DNA from: Synanceia verrucosa
Lineage: Eukaryota > Chordata > Actinopteri > Perciformes > Synanceiidae
DNA length: 64,000 nt
Assembly: GCA_029721515.1 (NCBI GenBank)
Contig: CM056565.1
Coordinates: forward strand, 8,248,742 to 8,312,741
Reading direction: 5' to 3'
The translations under genes were made by a program, and so were the position numbers. This document shows, piece by piece, positions 25,819 to 36,746 of the stretch (the stretch's first letter is position 1; each line of letters opens with the position of its first letter). Below the pieces are notes generated by a model, which searched no databases, had not been told where the DNA came from, and saw only the letters and a program-made list of their open reading frames with translations.

Positions 25819-28800
25819 TTATTTAGTTTCCTTCACAGTCTGTCTCCACTTCCACAGCTCAGCAATAACCTTAAGGAACAACAACAGGAAAAAAACAAAA
25901 CTGTTAACACTGTAGCCAAAGCATGTAGGAGATGTTTAAAATGTCTAATTAGGAACCAAATAAGCACTTCTTGAAAATTAGTCTTTCTGATACGGCGTAT
26001 TTTTTCTGAATCCTTGAAATTCAGAATCCACATCAGAAAGACTAATTTTCCAAAGATAACTTATGACAAAAAGGTACATGATAAATATTAGCAACTTGTA
26101 CTGTACCTTGGCGTCTGAGACATTGTGACCATTCTTCATAAAGTTCTCAAACTTAGGCTGTACTTTAGGTAATGTTACTCCCTGCAAAATGGAAAGAATT
26201 ACAAACATATTTAGTCGTGCCACATTAGTTTAGGTAATACAAGGAAGGATAGTAATAAAACAATAAATACAATGAAATAAGAGATTTTCCAGATACTAAC
26301 CTTCTTCACTGTCTCCATCAGCTTGGCTTTGAGCTCAGGAATCGTCAGGGCTGCTTTAGGTGTTGGTGGAGATTTTGTTGGCTTGTCACCCTTCGCTTTA
26401 GGAGTCTTTTCCTATAATGAACATAACATTTAAATATATTAGGAAAGAGAGAGACAAGTGGTTTTGTCTTACTATTAAATGAAAAAAATAAGTGGCAGAA
26501 AGGTATTCAGTACTTCTTGATACCTGTTTTTTGGCCGGAGTGTTGGGTTTTGAACTCTTGCCATTCTGAGCAGCTGCTTGTTTCTTGGTTGGTGTTGGCT
26601 TAGCCTGTAACAAATAAGTTATGTTGAGAAAGGACTTTAAGTTCATTCAGCTGGAACTGAGAAAACTGGAGGGAACTGGTGCTTACCTTAACAGGTGATT
26701 CTTCTTCCTCCATCTCCTCATCATCCTCTTCATCATCCCTGTTACAAAAAACAAAAACAAACTGTTAACAATCCAAAATGTCAGCGTTCATCACAAATAC
26801 ATTCAGAACAGAAGCAAATTATTTTAGGTCTTCCAGAAAAACTTATGCAACATCCATTTTCTCCCACCGTTTCAACACACATTTTACCAAAAACAGCTTA
26901 CACGCCACATGAACTGTTTGCTCTTTTGACAAAACTGCACAACTCCTTTTCAGGTGGCAGAGATGAAAATTAGATTTCAACTTGTGAATCAGCAACAAGC
27001 TGGTGAAACAAACTCAAGATGGTCTTACAGATGTTTGAAAGGGATTTTTTTAAGATTAAATTAACGTCAGAGTATCAAAATCTAAAATGTACATCGTTTG
27101 ACACAAAATGAAGATTTTAGTTTTCAATGTAGAAATTCTCGGTCCCAGTGTGTTTAACATGAAAAGATCACAATATCTTGTCAAGCTGGACACTCACTCA
27201 TCATCGTCATCTTCGTCGTCTTCATCATCATCGTCGTCGTCGTCCTCATCTTCCATGTCCATTTTCATTTTTTTCTTAAAGGAGGATTAAAAGTGGGTTA
27301 TGGTAATTTATATTTTTAAATTTGAGACTGAAATGGAGAGATGTAAAACCAACCTGGGACTTGAGGGCAGGAGAGGAAGCAGGTCTTTTCTTTGATGTTC
27401 TGACATCTTCCTCCTCCTCTTCCTCTTCCTCATCTTCATCAAAAGACTGATCAGCCTCCATCACTTTAGGACAAATTTAGAAATGTTAGACAAGACACAC
27501 AAACACAAAAAAAATAAAAAAAAAAAAATAAAAAAATAATACCCTAAAGCATACAGAGCAGCTGGCAACATGTGCATACTCTGACAGATACTCACTGATG
27601 AGGTGTTGTCCACTCAGATGGATTGGCCCGGGGCCTGACTTCAGACGGAAAACCGCTGGAGGTGTGATTGTGAAACCACCAAGACACACCTACCCAAAAA
27701 AAAAAAAAAAAAAATAATAATAAAAAAAAAAAAAACCAGTATCTGAGCTGATAATGGCACTGAGTGGCAACATTCAGTCTTGTGTGGGTGGCCGACGGGC
27801 ACTAACTGAGTCTACTGGTGTTGGTGCATCCGTGCTTAAGAGGTTCACTTACACTCGGCAGGGTCGAGGGCTTCAGCGAAACCAGTGCCGCCACGATTTT
27901 CTGGCCCTCGGTGTCTTGTCCTTCCACCTCCACCATGTGAAGTTCATCTTTGGTGCTGGGGTCCACACAAGCCTGAGAGGGCAAAGCAACAGGTTAAATC
28001 AATGTTAACTTTCAAGGGTGCTTCCATAGAGAACATTGCTGGATCTGTTCACACCAATTTTGGTGCATTTGCCTGATCGGTTCTTCATTTTCCATTTATT
28101 CTCCACAAATCTACAGGACACAGGGTCCAGTTATGGTCCAAGATATTAATGCTGATAATCATTTCTTTGCAACAAAAGAATAAACACCAAAAGTTGAGTG
28201 CGGCATGACGTCTTCGTCACTAAATTTAAATTATTATTTGGAGTCAGCAACCTGATTGTGAGAAACAAAGTGACAGACGTGAATCATGCACATCCTGATA
28301 ATCAGTACACATGGACACCCTCACACTGTGGTGGTGGCTGTTGATTTATTTCAGACTCAAACTGTGTTTCACGCTCAGACATAATTATTGCTGTGTAGAC
28401 TGCAATTATTTTGCCATGAAAACACAAGTGCAATACAAAAAACAAGGCAGTGCGAAGGAGGCACCTCATGAGACAGGATGCTTATTTACAATAATTAAAC
28501 AACAAAAGCTGCTACCATCACATTCAAATTGCTAAATTTAATTTGCACCACTTGAAAGTTTCACCGTAAATCTCTGCATTGTGGGTAGAATAACCATAAG
28601 ATGTGAGGCCTGATGACACTCACCATCCTCAGATCCAGCTGATGCTCAAAGTCATCGTCCTCGGGGTTAAACGTCACCTCCTTGCCAGCCTCCAGCACGC
28701 ATCCTGATGAGAAGATTTTGAATTATAATCCAAAGTATCCCAAACACAGCAGTCTGAACCAGGGGTGCTTTGATTGCCACTGGGAAGTGGCCTCACTGCA

Positions 28801-29897
28801 GGGTGCAAAAAGCTACGCTTCAAATGAACACTAGAGGGAGCCACACAGGCCACTGATGGGAATATTTCCACATGGCACTGGCACATGGAAACCTCTCAAT
28901 TAACTTTTCAACTAATAAAAAAAATCATCTTGAATTAGTAGTATTAATATCGTCTGGGGCACAATTTTCTCATTTACTGAGTAACTACTGAGATGGAATT
29001 ATTTCCAATAACCACACAAACATAGCCTACTTATTTACAGCATTGGTTCTTTTTTTTTTTTTTTAAACTTATAACCCCTCCCCCCCAATTTCAATCAAAT
29101 TCAGCAGCGTGACAGATTATTCTCATCCCATCTGAACCAAAATCTCCATCAAATCTAAATATAGCTTTCATCCATGAAGAGGAGGAAAGGTTAAACTGGG
29201 TGACACGAGACAGAGAAGAAACCTTACAGATAGGCGGGAGAGACTTTAAAATGTTTGCGTATTCAGTCACAACGACGGTATCTAAGCCTTCTGATCAATA
29301 ACATTAAAAAGTACTGGCTAGGATAACTTTATGCAAGCAACTGACCTAATTAACAGAGGGTCTACTTTATCAGTCCAGCGGAGGAAGACAGCAGGGTCCA
29401 CATGTGTTTGAAACCACGTTGGGATACATTTTTACCCACAAGCTAAAAACTGTCCTGTCAAAATTCACCTTAAAGTGCTGCGTTTGTAAAAACCAGACAT
29501 AAATGAGGCAACAACAGAGCCCCAACGTTTAGTGGTAAGATAATACTGAAATATCAACATTGTTCACTAAACCTGGGCGCCGCCATGTTGATAGTGAGAC
29601 ACGTGTAGAGGCGAATACAGCCGTTCAACCTCCTGCTCCAGAACAAATATAATTAATTAACAACGCACTTCATAACACTTTCAGGTTTAAACATGATAAT
29701 AGTAAGGTTGCTTTCCAGTACAGATGAACAAATGTAGCTAAACGGCTACATTTAATCGTTTTCCCATATCTGCAGTGAAACACCAGAACAAGCAATGATA
29801 AAACAACTTCAAAAAACACACAGACGACATGCAGAAGTTTTGTTTTACCGTATAGAAAGGTCTGTGGTGCCATTGGTTCCTCGTCTAAGCCGTTCAT
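25819..29897 (-). CDS. npm1: Nucleophosmin (NPM1/B23), complete, 11 coding exons
   Basis: Nucleophosmin is a pentameric nucleolar histone chaperone acting in ribosome assembly and centrosome control. Exons (high to low): 29897-29849, 28703-28624, 27972-27853, 27689-27596, 27463-27354, 27274-27198, 26738-26687, 26604-26524, 26411-26301, 26181-26107, 25869-25819. They join in frame to 900 nt, 299 residues (human 294), with GT-AG at every junction. Residues 1-115 form the core (QTFLYGCVLEAGK, FEHQLDLRM, KDELHMVEVEG, LGGFTITPPAVF, GPIHLSGQHL). Two acidic tracts follow (exon 5; exons 6-7 with runs of D/E), then a Lys/Pro-rich linker, then the C-terminal three-helix nucleolar domain (LTIPELKAKLMETVKK, GVTLPKVQPKFENFMKNG, VIAELWKWRQTVKETK). 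The two Trp of LWKWR correspond to human W288 and W290, needed for nucleolar retention. The kcnip1 neighbour matches the human locus. Confidence 0.97.
25973..26050. repeat. Inverted repeat in the last npm1 intron
   Basis: The arms gaaaattagtctttctgat (25973-25991) and its exact reverse complement (26032-26050) are 19 bp each. A second nested inverted repeat (ttctgaat / attcagaa) lies inside. The RNA could fold into a long hairpin between npm1 exons 10 and 11. Confidence 0.85.
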
Positions 29898-29945
29898 TTT
29901 GAGGTTAACACGCTAACAAGCTATCTGTGCGGAAGAAGGGCAGCA
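29898..29945 (-). promoter_or_regulatory. npm1: npm1 5' leader with a pyrimidine tract (possible TOP start)
   Basis: Upstream of the ATG the minus strand reads CCCTTCTTCCGCACAG (about 29940-29925), a C-led pyrimidine tract of the type found at the cap of TOP mRNAs of the translation machinery. The leader would be about 40 nt. The transcription start is inferred. Confidence 0.3.
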
Positions 29946-30179
29946 GTGAGAGGCAGACAGTGGGTCTTTGACAAGTTCCTCCGCCTCCTCTCTTCTACTG
30001 TTTGAAGACGGACAGAGAAAAAGACACAGCGCCGCCCTGTGGATGATACAGTCACTGCGCCTCACTGTTTCATATACACCATAAACATTTTACCCTAGGT
30101 TATGATTAATTATATTTGATGCTTTTGTTTCTTTTTACATTGATCTCTTATATATTATATTGTAAATAGTAAAACCTTT
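29946..30179. other. npm1 upstream region
   Basis: The proximal part (about 29946-30065) is GC-richer with CpGs and is probably the npm1 promoter; beyond it the sequence is AT-rich. No TATA box is evident, as is usual for housekeeping genes. Confidence 0.35.
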
Positions 30180-30260
30180 TCTGTTTTTCATATTGATTCT
30201 TGCTGTCGCTGCAAAATGATTTCTCAGGTTGGGGTCAATAAAGTAACTCTGTTCTATATA
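30180..30260 (+). repeat. Retroelement 3'-end-like fragment
   Basis: The sequence ttgctgtcgctgcaaaatga ... ggggtcaataaagtaactct resembles the 3' ends of fish non-LTR elements, which end in TCAATAAAGT plus short repeats. Only a tail is present. Confidence 0.45.
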
Positions 30261-30262
30261 TA

Positions 30263-30678
30263 CATCGATCAGACATTATGACCTAAATCCTAAAGGTATC
30301 AAACTCTTTTCTACCAGAACCAGCATTAACTTCTCTGGTCTGTTGGATCAGACCTCCAGGACCAGCCTTCACTCCTCACCTGCATCAATGATCCTTGTCC
30401 TCTCATGACCCTGTCTCTGGTTCACCACTGGTCCTTCCTTGGACCACTTTTGATAGATCCTGACCACTGCAGACCAGGAACAGCCCACCAGAGCTGCAGT
30501 TCTGGAGATGCTCTGATCCAGTCCTCTAGACATCACTGTTTGCTTCTTGTTGTCAAACTCACTCGAATCCTGAAGCTGGAACATTTTTCCTGCTTCTAAC
30601 ATCAACTCTGAGGACTAAATGTTCATTTGATGTCTTATATATCCCAGGTGCCATGATAATGATAGTGTCAGATCAGTG
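30263..30678 (-). mobile_element. Non-autonomous Tc1 element, internally deleted (copy B)
   Basis: Same family as 23102-23611 but in the opposite orientation and about 100 bp shorter. TA flanks both ends. Its minus-strand frame 30605-30369 encodes the same helix-turn-helix fragment with a handful of substitutions (SSEFDNKKQTV, then RTAALVGCSWSAV). The terminal repeats are more diverged than in copy A. Confidence 0.85.
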
Positions 30679-31227
30679 TATACATAATAAAGTGTAATTT
30701 AACTGAGTTTATAGGTCGTAAACATTAAAAAATACACAAATTTTCATCCATGAATTAAGAACAACTCCAGTAGAATTCACATATGTATTCTTATGGCTTG
30801 GAATTAATTATCTGTTGTGAGATTCCAAACTAACCATTGTAACCATTTCAAACTAAGATAGCAGAGACCAGAGGCTGTGATGTCACACTGACATACCATT
30901 CAGCAAAGAGCCGCTCCACTGACAGCAAAAAGGGTTATGAATATTTCAGTGCCTAAACTACTACCAATATAGAGTTTTCTATTATGGTGGTGCTTTTAAA
31001 CACGCACAGACTCACAGAAAACCATCTGGAAGAGTCCCCCTGTTCTGTCTGTACCTGTACCTGTCAGCATGGCATCACAGATTTGGTCTGAATGGAGGAA
31101 ATCAATGCCACATGTTCACCAGGACAGACGGAGCTGTCCTCTGTGTCGTCAAAATATTACCTTCCAAAAATTATATTTCCTTGCAAGACCAGGATACCAG
31201 GATTTTATTAAAGTGGCCCACCAACCA

Positions 31228-31275
31228 GAATCAGATTCTGCTTTATTGGCCAGGTACCAGGAATGTTACTCCATT
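31228..31275 (+). repeat. Fragment of a teleost interspersed repeat
   Basis: AGAATCAGATTCTGCTTTAT followed by TGGCCAGGTACCAGGAATGT matches, as far as I can recall, a common teleost repeat end. It sits next to the hairpin at 31280-31333. Confidence 0.4.
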
Positions 31276-31279
31276 TTTT

Positions 31280-31333
31280 TGCTCTTATGTGATGTACATG
31301 TACAAGAACATGTACATCACATACCTAAGAGCA
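31280..31333. repeat. Long near-perfect hairpin
   Basis: The left arm 31280-31301 (TGCTCTTATGTGATGTACAT then GT) pairs completely with the right arm 31308-31333, except for a 4-nt bulge (GGTA on the paired strand). The loop is 6 nt (acaaga). Twenty-two base pairs form without a mismatch. Confidence 0.85.
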
Positions 31334-31402
31334 TTACTTAGTTTGTACCGTGCAAATATTTTACCGTCACCATGGTCGCCATCTCACCTTGGTCACATGT
31401 GC

Positions 31403-32063
31403 AAACTAGAAAAGCACTCAGAGAGTGCAGACCTCTGCCAAGGCAGCATTCTGAGAGAGCGTATACTCCTGCAAGCCTAAGAGTGAACGTGTTGGTTTTG
31501 ATGCAACTTGAAACCCACATTAATATCATGTACTTATTTATTTATTTTTTCTCCATTTCATATTTTGTCACATTTGAATTTGAATTTTAAAAAAGACCAA
31601 AATACCAGTAAAACTTTGCAAATACAATTTGAGAATTCTTTTCTGGATATTTTGAGAGCAGTTGCATTCTCTTCCCTTTCTACATGAAGTTATAGTTAAA
31701 AACGCATATCTGACCTTGGTGACCTTGACCTTTTACTGATCTTTACCAAACTGAATCTGTGACTTCTGGATTCCTATATTAGTTTATATACTAAATTAGG
31801 TGATGATTGGCTGAAAATTGTACACCCTGGAGCGTTCAGAAATATGTGAAATCTCCCATACATTACTATGGCGTGACATTTCATTTGACCTTGATGACCT
31901 TGAATCCGATCCGATCACTATCAAAAATTAATCAGTTTTAAGTTAGGCCACTTCTGACCAATCCTGATAATCTTGTCAAAATCCGTCCAAAACTTTCTGA
32001 GTTATTTTGCAAACCAACAAACCAACAAATAAATAAAAACATAACCTCCTTGGCGGAGGTAAT
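31403..32063. mobile_element. Interspersed element bounded by CCTCYGCCAAGG / CCTTGGCGGAGG ends
   Basis: Near the left end is CAGACCTCTGCCAAGG (31428-31443); the right end is CCTTGGCGGAGGTAAT (32048-32063), nearly its reverse complement. Between them are GACCTTGGTGACCTTGACCT and a second GACCTTGATGACCTTGAA, then CAAACCAACAAACCAACAAA. This resembles a widespread animal repeat, but I cannot assign it to a class. Confidence 0.55.
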
Positions 32064-32934
32064 AAAGATATTGGTTTGATGAACACAAGCTTCTTCCTCA
32101 GCTTTGTTTTTATGTTCATAACAAAATCCCAAATTTATCTACATTTCAACAGTAGCTTTTTTTCTTCTCCATAATTTAACAACATCGATTCGACCACAAG
32201 AAGCAAAGCGGCAGGTGAATCTATGAAAGAATGATCTGATTTCTAAATCCCCAACATACTGTAGACAGAAAGACGGGCACAGTCATGCACCACATCGGAC
32301 CCACGAAACGTACTGTTTCCAAAGTGTTTGGCTTCTAGAGTAAGATTTAGACAGACTCTTAACAACAAGCATCAGACAGACTCAGCAGGCAAGCAACAGC
32401 CAGGTCAACACAGAAGCATGGGGTCACTGATGCATGAGATAAATGTAGAAGTCCTTTTGACCAGATTCCCATTACAAAATCTGACAGATGTTTGGAGATA
32501 AATCAAAACCTCCTGCAAAAGGCATGCAGTTATATTTTGGCAAAAGAGAACGTCTTTTGGTGAACATAAACAAATAAACAGTTCTGCTGGTTGGAAAATA
32601 GCTCTTTGCTGGTCGGGAGCAGCCTTGCTAAGTAGGAGCATCTTTATCTTTGACAGGCCAATCTTCAAGACAGAACCGAGAGCGAATGTCTCTGACGTCC
32701 AAGTCTGTCACATCAGTCACATTGTGTTGTGTGGGGAAACTCTGCAGGAAGGCTCAAAGCATTCCAGTCCAGTCCCTTCTTTCAAGTCACTGTAGGGGAG
32801 AATCTGACTGTATCCAGACCACAGCTGGATATGACGGGGAGAAGGAGGAGAGACTGGATGTATTGCACATGTTATGCATCCACAAGCACACACTCACACC
32901 AAGCCCTCTGGTTATTTTCATGTCTTCTTTCTCC
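32064..32934 (-). other. Region downstream of kcnip1, probable 3' UTR
   Basis: This follows the kcnip1 stop on the minus strand. No coding features seen. No canonical AATAAA is evident on the minus strand within the first several hundred bases, so the transcript end is uncertain. Confidence 0.35.
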
Positions 32935-35900
32935 CTACATCACATTTTCAAACAGCTGCATGGATCTCATCATGGTTTCATCCTGTGACAGAGAGAAGAA
33001 ACGTAATCAGGGCAGAATGGTGCAATTAACTGGCTATGGACTGAGCTCCTGTGCTTACAGCAGTAATGCACAGACTGCATGTTGAACATTTGTGTATGCA
33101 CTGTTTTCAAGATGTGGCAAATCTACATTGTATGTTGTATATACTGTATACATGTATAATGTACTTTTTTACATATGTGTTTTGTTTTTACTTTCCAGCT
33201 TTTTTGCAAGGTAGGCAGTAACCTTTTCTTGAAGTCATTTCAATTTTAATTTTATACATATTATACAGGAAGAGAGAGCGAGAGATAAAGGACGATACAT
33301 ACCTCCTGGCAGGCTATAATAAACTCCTCTAAAGTCACCACTCCATCTTTGTTTTTATCCATTTTCTGTGGAAAAATAAAGTATCATGATGTGAATAAGT
33401 ATCAAAGAGACAAAGAGAAGGACATAACTGTGTTCACTATGAGCTCATGCTGCATTGAACTGGTAGCATATAGAAATAGTCCACCATATGGAGAAGAAGA
33501 ACATATATTACTGCAGCAAATTTGCTTTATGGACTGCAGCAGCTGGGATAGTTTGGGTATATGCAAAGTGTGTCCATAAAAGCAGAGAGGCTAATTTGGG
33601 AAGCTCTGCAGTACAGTGTGTAAGTCACTGTTTCCCCTCATGCTGGGCAAAAAGTATTTTTTCATTCTATCTGTATATTTTTCTATATTAACCTGGAAAA
33701 AGGCGTCCACATGCTGCTGCGGGACGTCTCCCTTTAGTGCTGGGTAGGTATATTTGCCCATCATGTCATAAATGGCTCTCACGATCTCTGTCATTTCCTG
33801 AGAAAAGTGAAGACTCCCATTAGAATGAGACATATAGACTTTAGATGGCTCTGTCTGAACACTGTATACACTGTGACCACACTGTCTCACCTCTCTGTTT
33901 ATGTAGCCATCTCTATTAATGTCATAAAGATGAAACGTCCACTCGAGCTTTTCTCTCAGTGTTCCTCGCAGCAGTATAGATAAACCCATTACAAAGTCCT
34001 GACAGCAATGGGACAGAAGTAGAAATGTTAGATTGTGAAGGCATCATAGGAGTGTAAAGAAAATAGTGATAGTCCACACATAATGCATTTACACGGGGGG
34101 GGACAGCTGACCTTAAACTTAATGGAGCCATTGTTTGTAGTGTCAAATGCATTGAAGAGATAATGCGCATACATGCTTGCATCTGCAACACAAAACATTA
34201 TTAATGTGGAAGGTTCTCATAAAGCTTCACAGATCAACGAAAAAAACCCAAAAGCATCACTTTTTACCTCCATGAGGGAAGAACTGTGCGTAAATGTGTT
34301 TAAATGTCTCCTCATTCACCACACCGCTTGGACATTCCTGTAGAAAGGAAAGATGATTTGGTGACAACTCAATAACGTCCTGTTTGCTGGTATAAGTGTG
34401 CAGTCATGACCCCAGTCATAGTATGGAGTAGCTTCTGTCACGTAGTCAGCATTATTAGCAAGTTTTGCAACACAACAGACATTTGTGCAAACTAGGCAAC
34501 CTCCAAACTGTGAAGACACATATCCTAACCAGTTATGCAAGGTTGATGCCTAATCCTAAGCATTCAAGGTCAATCTAAAAATAAAGTTATAAAGTGTGTG
34601 ATTATTACATTCTTAAAACCACGATAGAGGATCTGCAGCTCCTGTTTGGTGAAGTTAGTCTGGGCTTCCAGTTGGTCTAGACCCTCAGGTCTGTGACACA
34701 CCATCGTCATCTCCAGCTCATCGTCTACTTTATCTACAGGACAGAGAAAGAGAGAGACATGTATTGAAATATGCCTATCACACAGAATCATGTCAAGATT
34801 CCTACAACCCCTGTTTAGCGTATGCTCTTCCTTATGTGAAAACTGTAATAGGCAGGAAAGAGACAAGTCAGTGAAGCCTGAAAATGTTGAGTCGGCAAGA
34901 AGGGTATAAAAAAACTGATTGGACAGCAGAAAAGAGTGCTCATGGGTGTGAGCAGCAGTAAAATAAGAGGATCACATCGAGGTAAAAAGAGAGAAAGGAT
35001 GGGTTTGAGAATAGCTGCGTGCTCTTGACGAAACAACCTCCCCTTTAGGACTTGAAGGATGTTATTAATGGTGATGTGGTGCAGTATTAGGTCCTGTGGA
35101 GACGGATGGTTGTTAATGATGTGAAGAGTTGTGGTTCTGCCCCGGGCAAGTGTTTGTCACAAGGTCTGTCTCCAGCTACAGGGCAACACTGACATCCCAG
35201 ACAATCCACATACAGCAATGAGCTCAAACATGAGCACACATCCCAGAGAAAAGGGCCACATTTAGTTCACACTGGGAGTCTTTGTGACATTTATTGGCAG
35301 CATATTTACACATCTTCACCCCATGATTGATTTTATATCCCAACTGCTCTCTATGACATGATCAATGCATTTTGCTTTAACAGAGTGATATTATATACCG
35401 TGACCTTGGATGAATTATTGAGGTACAATGTCAAAGCTGACCAAATTACTCACATACAGCAAATACACCCGCAAACAAGCTTTGAAGCTGTGTCAAAGTC
35501 AATTGGCTCAGTCAGCCTTCAAGCAAAGGAGATGCAGATGAATATATCTGTTTTTCTGGACAGATGACTCATTAATTTCAGCCCACTCAGCAGGGGTGTC
35601 AAGATTAATCCTCAGCACTGAAACTGTATCTACAGCCATGCATCATCTACCAGAGGCGGACTGTAATTTGAATTTGGGCCACTTTTTAGCAATTCCCAGG
35701 GGCTTCAACTGTATGTGAAGAGTGCTAGAAGATCAAATTAGCTGCATGTGTTTCTTCATACAATAATATTTGCTTCTATTTTCCCTTTGGATCCTCATTT
35801 ATTTGATTTCAGTTTCACTCTATGCAAAAAGATCTCAAATATCAGTGAGTTTATTGAGGTCTTTGAGTAACAGTTTTCTTCTTCCTCAAGGTTTTGGTTA

Positions 35901-36709
35901 TGCATTGCTTTCCCTCAATCTTCCCTCTATCCTCCTCTCTGTCTCAGATAGTGTTGCGATCACCCCTGGCTTTTGTTGTCATGGGGATAGATGGAAAGCA
36001 TAAACAGCGGTACCCATACTGGCTCGACTGATGAAAAATAAAGGTGTCGAACATAATTTGCACATTCATCTTCCCTGTGAGTAAAAGCCTCTCATCACAT
36101 AAGCATAATAAGCAGCATAACAGCAAAGGTTGTTTTTTTTGCTGTATACTTGAACAGATTCATTCGCTTCACCGCAAAGCCAAAGTGTGATGAGAAACAG
36201 ATGAAACAAAATGAGGGCGAGAAAAGGAAACAGGAAAGAGGTGTTGATTAGGGGAAGGAGGAGAAGGAGGCGCGAAGAAAAAGAGGTGAGAGAACAACAT
36301 GTGGCAGAAAAGGATCACACAATATGTCAGGAGGACATTAAGCATAAACTGGATTTTTTAAAAGCCAAACAAGCTATTGATCTTGGAAGTATGATGAGGA
36401 AATGTTGGACACTTGTTGGGACATTGACTGTAGTTTCACTCTTCACATATTGATAATAAAAATCTCATCAGATGACAGCGTTATTATCAGATTTCTGTTA
36501 TATCTGTGTTGATGCTTGTACGCAAGGAAGGAGTCTTAATGTAAATGACGCAACAGCTGCACCTCACATAAACCTTCATCTGCATGCACTGGGAGGGAGG
36601 TTTTACATGAGTGGAGGTGATGGAGATAATAATAGGTGTGTGTCAGATGGTGATCATAAACATCATGCATCACATCATAAACTGCTGCAGCAGCCTCAGG
36701 CCATTTGTG

Positions 36710-36746
<37 letters not shown>

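Noticed and set aside
27108..27290. Plus-strand poly-Ser frame
   Set aside because: Antisense of the npm1 acidic-tract exon.
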